Shown here: positions 20,317 through 29,369 of the stretch, in pieces
Numbering within the stretch: position 1 is the stretch's first letter
Layout: each line of letters starts with the position of its first letter
Assembly (NCBI RefSeq): GCF_009910325.1
Contig: NZ_SUMG01000002.1
Coordinates: forward strand, 302,912 to 366,911
DNA: 64,000 nt
Direction of reading: 5' to 3'
Source of the DNA: Isachenkonia alkalipeptolytica
GTDB taxonomy: Bacteria; Bacillota; Clostridia; Peptostreptococcales; T1SED10-28
The notes under the pieces: generated by a model
Told to the model about the DNA's origin: nothing
What the model saw: only the letters and a program-made list of their open reading frames with translations
The model's database searches: none
Position numbers and translations under genes: made by a program

Positions 20317-20350
20317 GCTTTAGTGCTTTATTCGAGTAAAGCGATAAAGC
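20317..20350 (+). promoter_or_regulatory. Nested palindromic operator candidate of the his operon
   Basis: Four hexamers are arranged as GCTTTA-GT-GCTTTA, a TTCGAG centre, TAAAGC-GA-TAAAGC. The inner 18 nt (20325-20342) are palindromic at eight of nine positions, and the outer pair extends the symmetry to 34 nt. It lies just after the predicted transcription start, where a bound repressor would block RNA polymerase. The neighbouring YerC/HisR-type protein is the obvious candidate binder; this is inference. Confidence 0.75.
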
Positions 20351-20378
20351 GTTTAATGCGTTTAAGGAGGTTCAGCCA

Positions 20379-21683
20379 TTGGAATATTTTAAATCCCAAG
20401 TGCCCCGCGGGGCGAAATACGAGTATTACACATCCTTTGAACCAAAGGAAATCATCAGCGGACAATTAAAAAAGCTGTTTCATCAATACGGTTACCGGCA
20501 AATCGCCGTCCCCACCTTTGAATACTTTGATCTTTTCAAGGCATCCAAAGGCCCCCTGGAGCATTCGGCGATGCTGAAGTTTATCGACCCCGCCGGGGAC
20601 GTGCTGGTTCTTCGTCCCGACTGCACCCTGCCCATAGCCAAAATGGTGGCCAACAGCAAGGAGGATCCCAAGCAGCTGCGCCTCTCCTACATCTCCAATG
20701 TGTTTCGGGGAAACGATTTGAACGAATCCTCCGCCACGGAGTTTACCCAGGGGGGCATCGAATATTTCGGCGACGGCTCTCCCGGCGGGGAAGCGGAGGT
20801 CATTCTGATTGCCATTAAGGCACTGATCCAGCTGGGTTTTCAGGAGTTTCAACTGGATCTTTCCAATATTCATTTTTTCAAAAACCTGCTGGCCCGGGCG
20901 GATTTTTCCCCCGAGGACCAACAACAATACAAGGCTTTTATCCGGGAGAAAAACTTCACCGCCCTGGATGGTTTTCTTAAAAGCACCGGGGAATCCTCAA
21001 TTCCCGAAAATCTACGAAGCCTTCTTCGGGCCATGCCCAACCTTTACGGAAAACCGGATAAGGTCTTTGCCAAAGTGGCAAACTACAACCTTTCCCAAGA
21101 GGACCTAAAACCCCTGAAACATTTACGCCGGGTGGTGGAAATTCTACAGGAGTACGGCTACGGCAAGTATATCCGATTGGATCTCAGTCTGATCAATCAT
21201 TTCGATTATTATGACGGGATTCTATTTCAGGGCTACTTATCCGGCCATGGAAAAGTGATTGTTCAGGGCGGTCGCTACGACCCCCTTACCGAATCCTTCG
21301 GACGGAAGATTCCTTCCCTGGGCTTCGGAATAAATATAGACGAGGTGATCCAAGCAATGAAAAAATTTAACCAGTCCATCGAATCCCCCTATTACACCGA
21401 TTATTTAGTCCTGTATGAGGATCAGGAGCGCACCGAAGCCTTTCAAATTGCCGAAACCATTCGAAACAAAGGCTTCGTGGTGGAGATGAATGCCAAGGCG
21501 GACCTGAAGGAACAGATTCTCGGCGCCCAGCGGAAAAACATCAAAGAAATTATTGTCTACAACAGGGAACGCTTAGAGTTAATCGATCTCATCGGGGACG
21601 ACGTATCCAAGGTTTACCAAAATACCTTTATCAAGTCTTTAGACGATAAAGATCGTAATTTTTCCATGGTACCGATTCATTAG
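20379..21683 (+). CDS. hisZ: ATP phosphoribosyltransferase regulatory subunit
   Basis: A 434-residue HisRS-like protein without tRNA-charging function. The class-II core is visible in FEPKEIISGQLKKLFHQYGY, VLRPDCTLPIAKMVANS, and LGFGINIDEVIQAMKK. It works with the short HisG to form the first enzyme of histidine synthesis. The start is TTG at 20379, with AAGGAGG eight bases before it, so no ATG start is needed. It is the first gene of the his operon and lies 51 nt before hisG. Confidence 0.96.
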   Translation: MEYFKSQVPRGAKYEYYTSFEPKEIISGQLKKLFHQYGYRQIAVPTFEYFDLFKASKGPLEHSAMLKFIDPAGDVLVLRPDCTLPIAKMVANSKEDPKQLRLSYISNVFRGNDLNESSATEFTQGGIEYFGDGSPGGEAEVILIAIKALIQLGFQEFQLDLSNIHFFKNLLARADFSPEDQQQYKAFIREKNFTALDGFLKSTGESSIPENLRSLLRAMPNLYGKPDKVFAKVANYNLSQEDLKPLKHLRRVVEILQEYGYGKYIRLDLSLINHFDYYDGILFQGYLSGHGKVIVQGGRYDPLTESFGRKIPSLGFGINIDEVIQAMKKFNQSIESPYYTDYLVLYEDQERTEAFQIAETIRNKGFVVEMNAKADLKEQILGAQRKNIKEIIVYNRERLELIDLIGDDVSKVYQNTFIKSLDDKDRNFSMVPIH

Positions 21684-21734
21684 GAAAAGAACCCAACATC
21701 CCTACGAAAAATTCATCTTTGAAAGGAGCACATC

Positions 21735-22436
21735 ATGATCAACATTGCCCTTGCCAAGGGCCGTTTAGCCGAAGAGGGGTACAAAGTTTTCAAGGCCCTG
21801 GGCTATTCGGTCCCCGCCATGGAAAAAAAATCACGAAAGCTTATTTTTGAAAGCCCTGAAAAGGGCCTTCGTTTTATTCTGGTAAAACCCGCCGATGTTC
21901 CCATTTATGTGGAAAAAGGCGCCGCGGACTTAGGCATCGTGGGAAAGGACACCCTTTTGGAGAAGGACCGGAACCTTTATGAACTGCTGGACTTAGGCTT
22001 TGGAAAATGCAAATTCTCCGTTGCGGGACTGAAGGGGGAAGACAAAAACTTCTATCCCGGACCCCTGCGGGTGGCCACCAAATATCCCAAGGTGGCGAAG
22101 AATTATTTTCTCAAGCGGGGGATTGCCATCGATATCATTGAGCTGCAAGGCTCCGTCGAGCTGGCTCCGATCATCGGCCTTTCCGATGTGATTGTGGATA
22201 TTGTGGAAACCGGCAACACCCTAGTGGAAAACGGCCTGGAGGTCTTTGAAGACATCACCCCCCTAAGCGCCCGGCTGATTGCCAACAAAGTCAGCTTTAA
22301 AACGAAAAACGGGGTTATGGAGACCTTAATTGAAGATATACAACGCTACTTACACCGGCAAGACGTAGAAGAAAAAGAAGAAGACTTAAAAAAACAGCAC
22401 TTCGCAAAGGAGGCGAGAAGCCATGCAGTGGATTGA
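21735..22436 (+). CDS. hisG: ATP phosphoribosyltransferase, short-form catalytic subunit
   Basis: A 233-residue short-form HisG, which joins ATP and PRPP in the first step of histidine synthesis and needs HisZ. The start MINIALAKGRLAEEGYK, the ADLGIVGKDTL loop, and the PRPP-binding segment VIVDIVETGNTLVENGL are clear. The C-terminal 20 residues (charged, Lys/Glu-rich) extend past the usual end. It overlaps hisD by 14 nt, so translation is probably coupled. SD AAAGGAG precedes the ATG. Confidence 0.98.
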   Translation: MINIALAKGRLAEEGYKVFKALGYSVPAMEKKSRKLIFESPEKGLRFILVKPADVPIYVEKGAADLGIVGKDTLLEKDRNLYELLDLGFGKCKFSVAGLKGEDKNFYPGPLRVATKYPKVAKNYFLKRGIAIDIIELQGSVELAPIIGLSDVIVDIVETGNTLVENGLEVFEDITPLSARLIANKVSFKTKNGVMETLIEDIQRYLHRQDVEEKEEDLKKQHFAKEARSHAVD

Positions 22437-23730
22437 TACGAATCATGCTTCCCAAGGGGAGCTTCAGGGCCTGTTTGAAAATCCCATGGCCCTTTTTACT
22501 GAAGAAATTAAGGACTCCGTAGGGGAAATTGAAAGAATGGTACAGTCCCGGGGAGACGCCGCCCTAATGGCACTGACGGAAAAGTTTGACGGGGTCAAAC
22601 TGGAAAGCCTGAAAGTTTCCGAAGAAGCTATGGACGAGGCCTTTGTCAACGTTTCCACCGACCTTCTGATCGCCCTGGAAAAAGCCAAGGAAAACATCGA
22701 AAAATATCACCGAAAACAACTCCGGGAAAGCTTTTTTACCCGGGAGGAAAACGGTGGCATGCTGGGTCAGATGATCACGCCCCTAAAACGGGTGGGGCTC
22801 TACGTTCCCGGAGGCACCGCGGCGTATCCCTCCTCAGTGTTGATGAACGGCATTCCCGCCGCGCTGGCAGGGGTGAAGGAAATTGTTTTGATCTCTCCTC
22901 CTCAACAGGACGGGAAAATACACCCCGGGGTACTGGTTGCCGCAAAGCTGATCGGCATTACCGAGGTCTATACCCTCGGCGGTGCCCAGGGAATTTTCGC
23001 CATGACCTACGGCACCGAAAGTATTCCCAAGGTGGATAAAATCGTGGGCCCGGGGAATGTATACGTAACCCTGGCGAAAAAGATGGTTTACGGCCAGGTG
23101 GATATCGATATGATTGCAGGGCCCAGCGAGATCCTCATCATCGCCGACAAGGACCAAAACCCGGCCTTTATTGCGGCGGACCTTTTATCCCAGGCGGAGC
23201 ACGATCCCCTGGCCTCCGCCATTCTGATTACCCCCTCCAAGGCCTTAGGAGAAGCGGTCCTAAAAGAGCTTGAACAACAGCAGCAGAATTTACAGCGAAA
23301 AGACATTACCCAAACCGCCTTAGAAAACCAGGGAAAGATCATTATCACCGAAACCCTGGAGGAAGCCTTCCACCTGTCCAACCGCTTTGCCCCGGAACAC
23401 CTGGAGCTTTTGGTGGAAGATCCCATGAGCCATCTTCCCAAAGTGGAAAACGCGGGCTGCGTATTTTTAGGCCCCTACTCACCGGAGCCCTTGGGAGACT
23501 ATTACGCCGGCACCAATCACACCCTTCCCACCAGCGGTAGTGCCAAGTACTTTTCGCCCCTGTCCGTGGATGATTTTATTAAAAATACTTCTTTGGTCTA
23601 TTACACCAAGGAAGGCCTTCAACGGGCCCGAAAGGATATTGAGCTGTTGGCGGATTACGAGGGATTGGAGGCCCATAAAAAGGCGGTCTCCCTGCGCTTT
23701 GAAGAAGACACCGAGGATCGGAAAATATAA
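22423..23730 (+). CDS. hisD: Histidinol dehydrogenase
   Basis: A 435-residue zinc enzyme that oxidises L-histidinol to histidine with two NAD. Signature segments are TPLKRVGLYVPGGTAAYPSS, YTLGGAQGIFAMTYGTESIP, KIVGPGNVYVTLAKK, and the zinc and catalytic region SQAEHDPLASAIL and RFAPEHLELL. Length is normal. It overlaps the end of hisG, with AAGGAGG inside hisG serving as ribosome binding site. Confidence 0.98.
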   Translation: MQWIDTNHASQGELQGLFENPMALFTEEIKDSVGEIERMVQSRGDAALMALTEKFDGVKLESLKVSEEAMDEAFVNVSTDLLIALEKAKENIEKYHRKQLRESFFTREENGGMLGQMITPLKRVGLYVPGGTAAYPSSVLMNGIPAALAGVKEIVLISPPQQDGKIHPGVLVAAKLIGITEVYTLGGAQGIFAMTYGTESIPKVDKIVGPGNVYVTLAKKMVYGQVDIDMIAGPSEILIIADKDQNPAFIAADLLSQAEHDPLASAILITPSKALGEAVLKELEQQQQNLQRKDITQTALENQGKIIITETLEEAFHLSNRFAPEHLELLVEDPMSHLPKVENAGCVFLGPYSPEPLGDYYAGTNHTLPTSGSAKYFSPLSVDDFIKNTSLVYYTKEGLQRARKDIELLADYEGLEAHKKAVSLRFEEDTEDRKI

Positions 23731-23779
23731 GAAGCCGGAAATATAAGGATCCTCAAATACAATGCAAGGATGTGGCAAT

Positions 23780-25189
23780 ATGAAAGATTTACTCAGCGCG
23801 AACTTAAAAAATTATCAACCCTACGCTTCTCCCTCTTCCACTGACAGTTCCGGCGGCAGGTCCGCTGACATTTCCGCCGACAGTTCCGTCAACAGTTCCA
23901 CCGACAGTTCCGCCGGCAGGGAAGGTTCACCGGATATTAACAATACAACGGGGAATACGGGGAAGAATGAAGAGGATAGGCATACCGGACAACAGGACCA
24001 GAAAGCAAGTACAATGAAACCTTCTGATTTGAAGCCTGATCCCAAACGAAAAATCATTAAAATGAACGCCAACGAAAGCCCCTATACTGTGCCGAAGGCC
24101 GTGCTGGACCAGGCGCTTAACAGCCTGGAGATAACCGTCTTCAACTTTTACCCCGACACGGATTCCACGGAGCTACGACAGGCCATCGGGAAATTCTTAG
24201 CCTTTCCCCCGGAGCAAATCCTTGTGGGAAACGGCTCCGACGAGATGATCGATGTGTTGCTTAAAACCTTTGTAGCCGCCGGCGACGGTGTGGTGTCCCA
24301 CGACCCCACCTTTTCCATGTATCAGATCTTTACGGAACTCCTCGGGGGAAAGTACTATGGGGTGCCGGCGCCCTCCGACGAAGACTTTGCCGTCAATATC
24401 AGCGGGATCATTGAAAAGGCCAATCAAGTAGGGGCAAAGGCGGTTTTTTTATGTACACCGAACAACCCCACGGGGCGTAAGATTTCCAAAGACCAGGTCC
24501 TTCGGGTTTTAGAAGAAACCCGGGGCATGGTGGTGATCGATGAAGCCTACCGGGAATTTTCCGATCAGGATTTTCTGCCCCTGCTAACTACGGCTCATCC
24601 CCGGCTGATTATTCTTCGAACCTTTTCCAAGGCTAACGGCCTTGCCGGAGTGCGGGGGGGCTATCTTTTAGGAAGTCCCGAGGCGGTTTCTTATATGCAG
24701 CAGGTCAAGCCCCCCTACAATTTAAACGTGGTTACCCAAAAACTGCTAACGGCCTATCTAAACTATCTTCAAACCCGGGAAGGCAGCGCCCTGATTGAAG
24801 GGCGGATTTTAGAAATTCGCCGGGAGCGGGAAATGCTGTACCGTACTTTACAGGATCTTCCGGGATTTAGGGCCTACCCCGGCGCCGGGAATTTCATTAG
24901 CTTTCGGGTACAAAAGCACCGGGATACAAATAGCGCCGCTACCGATAAGAACTCCCCTGGGGGTTCCGACGACGCCTACGGCGCCGGTTCCCAGCTCTTT
25001 GACGACGCCTACGGCGCCACCCCCCAGCAATTTGACGAAACCCTGGATGGAAAACTCCTTACCGAAGGTTTTCAAATAAAGAAGTTTCGCCACCAGAATA
25101 TTCCCTATTACCGCATATCCCTGGGGACTCCGAAGGAAAACCGGCAATTGATCGAAACCCTTCAGGGGCTGTACCCCAGCGACCCTTAG
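23780..25189 (+). CDS. hisC: Histidinol-phosphate aminotransferase with low-complexity inserts
   Basis: A PLP-dependent class I/II aminotransferase (about 469 residues) that makes histidinol phosphate from imidazole-acetol phosphate. The core is normal: KMNANESPYTVP, VGNGSDEMIDVLLKTF, CTPNNPTGRKIS, VVIDEAYREF and the PLP lysine in RTFSKANGLAGVRGGYL. Two inserts are odd: some 65 residues of Ser/Asp-rich sequence between KNYQPYAS and RKIIKMN, made of DNA repeats of the CGACAGTTCC type, and a second of about 35 residues after SFRVQKH with DDAYGA duplicated. I chose the ATG at 23780 (AAGGA nine bases before); an in-frame ATG at 23762 is possible. Confidence 0.95.
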   Translation: MKDLLSANLKNYQPYASPSSTDSSGGRSADISADSSVNSSTDSSAGREGSPDINNTTGNTGKNEEDRHTGQQDQKASTMKPSDLKPDPKRKIIKMNANESPYTVPKAVLDQALNSLEITVFNFYPDTDSTELRQAIGKFLAFPPEQILVGNGSDEMIDVLLKTFVAAGDGVVSHDPTFSMYQIFTELLGGKYYGVPAPSDEDFAVNISGIIEKANQVGAKAVFLCTPNNPTGRKISKDQVLRVLEETRGMVVIDEAYREFSDQDFLPLLTTAHPRLIILRTFSKANGLAGVRGGYLLGSPEAVSYMQQVKPPYNLNVVTQKLLTAYLNYLQTREGSALIEGRILEIRREREMLYRTLQDLPGFRAYPGAGNFISFRVQKHRDTNSAATDKNSPGGSDDAYGAGSQLFDDAYGATPQQFDETLDGKLLTEGFQIKKFRHQNIPYYRISLGTPKENRQLIETLQGLYPSDP

Positions 25190-25227
25190 CAGCTATCCTA
25201 GCAGCGACCTGAAAGATTAGGCGGTGA

Positions 25228-25350
25228 AAAACCGGTTAAGAAGCCGGTCAGATGCCAGTCAGAAGCCGGTTGAAATGCCGGTTGAGACGCCAGTGAGATG
25301 CCGGTGAGATGCCGGTGAGATGCCGGTGAGATGCCGGTGAGAAACCTACC
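25228..25350. repeat. 11-nt tandem repeat between hisC and hisB
   Basis: Four perfect copies of GATGCCGGTGA (25297-25340) are flanked by degenerate copies on both sides. The array sits in the only large gap in the first half of the his operon (255 nt), between hisC and hisB, and includes possible in-frame ATG codons that would extend hisB. Confidence 0.9.
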
Positions 25351-25444
25351 AGATGTCGGTCAGATTCCGGTTCAGCACCATCATTTTATAAACCAATGTA
25401 AAGCAAACCACTATAAAGCAAACAAATACAAAGGAGGCGTTCCT

Positions 25445-26026
25445 ATGCGGGAGGCATCAATTACACGGGAGACCACGGAAACGAAAATTCATCTTATCCT
25501 GAACCTTGACGGGGAGGGCACGGGAAACATTACCACGGGCAGCGGATTTTTCGATCATATGCTGCACCTGTTTACCGCCCACAGCGGCATCGACTTAACC
25601 CTTAAGGCCGCCGGGGATTTAGCCGTGGATGCCCATCATACCGTAGAGGATGTGGGAATCTGCCTGGGGGAAGCCTTTCGACAGGCCCTGGGTGATAAAG
25701 CGGGGATCCGGCGCTACGGATTCTTTTATCTTCCCATGGACGAAGCCCTGGTTCGAATTTCCCTGGATTTCAGCGGTCGTGCCTACTTAGCCTATGACCT
25801 TCGGGAACTGAAGGAAAAGGTCGGGGACTTTGATACGGAACTGATCGAAGAATTTTATCAGGGCTTTGTCCGGGGAGCGGGACTGACCCTTCATATCGAC
25901 CAAATTCGGGGACGGAACACCCATCACATCATCGAAGCTTCCTTTAAAGGATTTGGCCGGGCCATCCGGGAAGCCGTCACCGTTACCGGGACGAAAATTC
26001 CCTCTACCAAGGGATCCCTAGACTAG
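25445..26026 (+). CDS. hisB: Imidazoleglycerol-phosphate dehydratase
   Basis: A 193-residue manganese enzyme that dehydrates imidazoleglycerol phosphate. Both metal-binding repeats are present: GFFDHMLHLFTAHSGIDL and DAHHTVEDVGICLGEA, then the second half FDTELIEEFYQGFVRGAG and RNTHHIIEASFKGFGRAIRE. This is the monofunctional form without a phosphatase domain. The start is the ATG at 25445 with AAAGGAGG just before; an upstream ATG in the 11-nt repeat array would add a non-homologous tail and is rejected. Confidence 0.97.
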   Translation: MREASITRETTETKIHLILNLDGEGTGNITTGSGFFDHMLHLFTAHSGIDLTLKAAGDLAVDAHHTVEDVGICLGEAFRQALGDKAGIRRYGFFYLPMDEALVRISLDFSGRAYLAYDLRELKEKVGDFDTELIEEFYQGFVRGAGLTLHIDQIRGRNTHHIIEASFKGFGRAIREAVTVTGTKIPSTKGSLD

Positions 26027-26045
26027 AGAGAAAAGAGGAAACCCA

Positions 26046-26657
26046 ATGATTGCAATTATTGATTACGATGTGGGCAATATCAAAAGTGTATGCAACGCCC
26101 TGGATAAAATCGGGCTCCCCTGGACCCTTACCCGGGACCCGGAAACCATTAAAGCCTCAAAAGGAATCATTCTTCCCGGAGTGGGGGCCTTTGAGGACGC
26201 CATGCAGTCCCTGATCGACCATCAGTTGGTCTCCCTGTTACAGGAAGAGATTCGACGGGAGAAACCCTTTTTAGGGATTTGTCTGGGGATGCAGCTGCTT
26301 TATGAACGGAGCTTCGAAAACGGCGAGTTTGAAGGCCTAGGGGTTTTAAAAGGGGAGGTGGTGCCCTTTAGGACGAAGCTGAAGGTTCCCCACATGGGTT
26401 GGAACGCCTTAGCCCTTAACGACGGCCATCGGGACCACCCCATTTTAAAGCACACGAAGAACGAGGATTATGTATACTTTGTTCACTCTTACTATGTCCA
26501 GGGCCTCGCTGAGGAGACCATCGCCTACTGCACCTATGACCAGCGCTTTTCCGCTTTAGTGGATCGGGGAAATCTCCTGGGCATGCAGTTTCATCCGGAA
26601 AAAAGCGGAGACGCCGGACTTCAGCTACTAAAAAGTTTTAAGGAGATGATCCAATGA
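26046..26657 (+). CDS. hisH: Imidazole glycerol phosphate synthase, glutaminase subunit
   Basis: A 203-residue class-I glutamine amidotransferase that supplies ammonia to HisF. It has DYDVGNIKSVCNAL at the start, LPGVGAFEDAM, the nucleophile Cys in FLGICLGMQLLYERS, and the catalytic His-Glu in GMQFHPEKSGDAG. It overlaps hisA by four bases (ATGA), a translational coupling arrangement. Confidence 0.98.
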   Translation: MIAIIDYDVGNIKSVCNALDKIGLPWTLTRDPETIKASKGIILPGVGAFEDAMQSLIDHQLVSLLQEEIRREKPFLGICLGMQLLYERSFENGEFEGLGVLKGEVVPFRTKLKVPHMGWNALALNDGHRDHPILKHTKNEDYVYFVHSYYVQGLAEETIAYCTYDQRFSALVDRGNLLGMQFHPEKSGDAGLQLLKSFKEMIQ

Positions 26658-27355
26658 TTTTATTTCCCGCCATTGATATATTAGACGGCCAATGCGTCCG
26701 CCTCCGCCAAGGGGATTACGATCTGCAAAGCGTTTATCACAAGGATCCTAGGATTGTGGCAAAGCAGTGGCAGCGTGCCGGGGCGAAGGCCCTTCATATT
26801 GTGGATTTAAACGGCGCTAAGGAAGGGTCCCTGAAAAACCTCTCCGTCATCGAGGGGATCATTAAGGACACCGGCCTTCCCCTGCAGTTCGGCGGCGGGG
26901 TCCGGAACATGAAAACCCTGGAACTGTTGATCACCTTAGGGGTACAGCGGGTCATCCTCGGCACCGCCGCCCTGGAGGATCCAGAATTTTTAGAGGAAGC
27001 GCTCCAGACCTTCGGCGACAAAATCGCCGTATCCATTGATACCAACAAAGGTTTCGTGGCCCTGGAGGGCTGGCTGAAAATCTCCGAAGTAAAGGGCTTG
27101 GATTTTGCCCGGGCACTAGAGGAAAAAGGACTGAAAACCCTGGTTTATACCGATATTTTAAAGGACGGCATGTTACAGGGGCCGAATTTTTCGATGTACC
27201 GGGAACTGGCAGAAAATACGAGCCTGAATATCATCGCCTCCGGCGGGGTATCCACCCCCGAGGACGTAAAACGGCTGCAGGATTTAGGACTTTACGGCGC
27301 CATTGTGGGCCGGGCCCTTTACGAGGATCCCAAACCATTTTATCCCCTGTTTTAG
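26654..27355 (+). CDS. hisA: ProFAR isomerase
   Basis: A 233-residue TIM-barrel isomerase (phosphoribosylformimino-5-aminoimidazole carboxamide ribotide isomerase). The start FPAIDILDGQCVRLRQGDY carries the catalytic Asp, and VDLNGAKEG, GGGVRN, VYTDILKDGMLQGPN (second catalytic Asp) and IIASGGVST follow in order. It starts inside the end of hisH. A 199-nt gap separates it from hisF. Confidence 0.98.
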   Translation: MILFPAIDILDGQCVRLRQGDYDLQSVYHKDPRIVAKQWQRAGAKALHIVDLNGAKEGSLKNLSVIEGIIKDTGLPLQFGGGVRNMKTLELLITLGVQRVILGTAALEDPEFLEEALQTFGDKIAVSIDTNKGFVALEGWLKISEVKGLDFARALEEKGLKTLVYTDILKDGMLQGPNFSMYRELAENTSLNIIASGGVSTPEDVKRLQDLGLYGAIVGRALYEDPKPFYPLF

Positions 27356-27554
27356 CAGGAAGTTTCGGCAAAATTTTTCGGCAGGATGCTTAATTTTATT
27401 TTCAAATGTACTTCGTAAATTTTCAATTTGGATTCTTAAAGGGCCCTTTGCCTATTTCATTTGCCCATTTCAATGGGCTCTTTACCCTTTCGAGACTATG
27501 AAATACTTAAATACTTAAATGCTTAAATACTAACGATAAAAGGTTGTGATCCTA

Positions 27555-28379
27555 TTGTTGGCCAAACGAATTATTCCCTGCCTGGATGTCCGGGACGGAC
27601 AGGTGGTTAAAGGCACCAAATTTCAGGACCTGGAAATCCTGGGCTCCCCTGTGGAGCTGGCAAGATTTTATAATGAACAGTCCGCCGACGAGTTGGTGTT
27701 TTATGATATTACCGCCTCCTTCGAAAATCGGGGGATCTTCTTGGACGTGGTGGAGACCGTGGCCAAAGAGATTTTCATCCCCTTTACCGTAGGCGGCGGT
27801 GTCAATACCCTGGAGGACTTCTCCAAACTTCTGAAACGGGGGGCCGACAAGGTTTCGGTCAACTCCGGGGCAGTGAAAAACCCTTCCCTGATTGCTGAGG
27901 CGGCGAAAAAATACGGCTCCCAGTGTGTGGTACTGTCCATTGACGCGAAGCGGGTGGATGAAAGTTCCGGCGACGGGAAATCCAATCCGGGATCCCCCGC
28001 CAAGGGTTCCTCTTCCCCCGAGTCCCGGCAGACCTGGCAGGTCTTTACCAAAGGCGGCCGGCATAACACCGGCATGGACGCCATCCAGTGGGCCAAGGAA
28101 GGGATTGCCCTCGGCGCCGGTGAAATTGTGATCAACAGCATTGATCAGGACGGGGTGAAAAAGGGCTATGACATTCCCCTACTCCAGGCCCTGCAGCGGG
28201 GGGTTTCCGTACCGGTCATCGCCTCGGGGGGTGCCGGGTCCGTGGAGGACATCATTGAGGGCTTTGACCTGGGCGGCGCCGACGGTTGCCTGGCCGCTTC
28301 CATTTTTCATCATAAAGAGATATTCATTCCGGAATTAAAAAAAGCCCTTATCAATAAAGGGATTCCTGTTAGGAGGTAA
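27555..28379 (+). CDS. hisF: Imidazole glycerol phosphate synthase, cyclase subunit
   Basis: A TIM-barrel enzyme (about 274 residues) that uses ammonia from HisH to make IGP and AICAR. Conserved are [19 protein letters not shown] (catalytic Asp), [32 protein letters not shown] (second Asp) and [10 protein letters not shown] loop after [10 protein letters not shown] carries about 20 extra Gly/Ser/Pro-rich residues before [15 protein letters not shown], the same kind of expansion as in HisC. I chose the TTG at 27555, which gives the family-standard N-terminus and a sensible distance from AAAAGG; a GTG at 27546 is too close to it. Confidence 0.95.
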   Translation: MLAKRIIPCLDVRDGQVVKGTKFQDLEILGSPVELARFYNEQSADELVFYDITASFENRGIFLDVVETVAKEIFIPFTVGGGVNTLEDFSKLLKRGADKVSVNSGAVKNPSLIAEAAKKYGSQCVVLSIDAKRVDESSGDGKSNPGSPAKGSSSPESRQTWQVFTKGGRHNTGMDAIQWAKEGIALGAGEIVINSIDQDGVKKGYDIPLLQALQRGVSVPVIASGGAGSVEDIIEGFDLGGADGCLAASIFHHKEIFIPELKKALINKGIPVRR

Positions 28380-28384
28380 TCGTC

Positions 28385-29068
28385 ATGGAGAAAACATCTA
28401 CGGATACAGCAGTTGAAGAAACGATCATTAGAGAAGAAAAGCATATGGGAACCATCGATTTGGAAAAAATCCAGTTCGACGAAAAGGGTTTGGTCCCCGC
28501 CATTATTCAGGATGTCAAAACGAAGGAGGTTTTGATGCTCGCCTATATGAACCGGCCTTCTTTGGAAAAAACCTTAGAAGAAAAAACCACCTGGTTTTAC
28601 AGTCGAAAACGCAAGGCCCTTTGGCATAAGGGAGAGACCTCCGGCAACACCCAGCGGGTCATTGAGGCGTCCTATGACTGCGACGGGGATACCCTGCTTT
28701 TTCAAGTGGAACAAACCGGGGTGGCCTGCCACTTAGGAACGAAAACCTGCTTTAACCAATCCCCGGCCCGGGGCAGTCTCGGCGCCTACCTCGAAGGCCT
28801 CTACCGGCTGTTGGCGGACCGGAAAGAAAACCCTAAGGAAAAGTCCTATACCAGCTATCTGTTTAACACCGGCCTGGATAAAATCCTAAAAAAAGTCGGC
28901 GAGGAATCCGCCGAGGTGATCATCGCTTCCAAGGATGAAGAAGGAAACGAGGTAAAGCCTGACACCCGCTACGAAGTCGCCGATTTATTTTATCATGTCT
29001 TAGTACTGCTGGTGGCCCTGGATATCCCCTTGGAAGAGGTGGAACAGGAACTGCTGAACCGTTCCTAA
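28385..29068 (+). CDS. hisI: Bifunctional phosphoribosyl-AMP cyclohydrolase/phosphoribosyl-ATP pyrophosphatase
   Basis: A 227-residue HisIE fusion catalysing steps two and three of the pathway. The HisI part has [20 protein letters not shown] and [20 protein letters not shown] with the metal-binding DCDGDTLL; the HisE part has [20 protein letters not shown] and [11 protein letters not shown]. The ATG at 28385 has TTAGGAGG directly before it, which makes an extra 20-residue N-terminal tail compared with relatives. It is the last gene of the operon; no histidinol-phosphate phosphatase is found, so that step must be encoded elsewhere. Confidence 0.97.
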   Translation: MEKTSTDTAVEETIIREEKHMGTIDLEKIQFDEKGLVPAIIQDVKTKEVLMLAYMNRPSLEKTLEEKTTWFYSRKRKALWHKGETSGNTQRVIEASYDCDGDTLLFQVEQTGVACHLGTKTCFNQSPARGSLGAYLEGLYRLLADRKENPKEKSYTSYLFNTGLDKILKKVGEESAEVIIASKDEEGNEVKPDTRYEVADLFYHVLVLLVALDIPLEEVEQELLNRS

Positions 29069-29369
29069 ACCAAGGTTTTGATATTTTTATAATAATTTTA
29101 TCAATATTTCTGTAAATATTTTTACAAATACTGTTATGAATTATTTTCACAGGGTATATAAGGGATGTAACCGAACTACATCATTGTAGTTCACTCCCTA
29201 TCCTCATATGTTTCTTTAAAAGTAGTAATACTTTTTAGGTTAACGCCCGTAAGTCCTAGACCCCCTTCGACTTACGGGCGTTAATCTTTTTTGTTTTATC
29301 TTTTTTGTTTTATCTTTTTTTGTTTTATCCTTTTTTTATCCTTTTTGTTGTATCGGTTTATCCTTTTTC
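29069..29369. other. Intergenic region after the his operon
   Basis: No gene. It contains a hairpin with GAACTACA/TGTAGTTC arms inside AGGGA/CCCT (29160-29204), the convergent terminator at 29240-29291, and a T-rich stretch built of about 14-nt units (TTTTATCTTTTTTG) to 29345. Confidence 0.7.
29240..29291 (+). terminator. Rho-independent terminator of the his operon
   Basis: TTAACGCCCGTAAGTC and GACTTACGGGCGTTAA form a perfect 16-bp stem with a 13-nt loop, then TCTTTTTT. It is about 170 nt after hisI. Confidence 0.93.

Noticed and set aside
20307..20379. T-box or attenuator leader for the his operon
   Set aside because: The leader is only about 65 nt and lacks any T-box or terminator; a repressor operator explains it better.
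25331..25444. N-terminal extension of HisB from an upstream ATG
   Set aside because: It would translate the 11-nt repeat array; the ATG at 25445 has a strong ribosome binding site and the normal family start.
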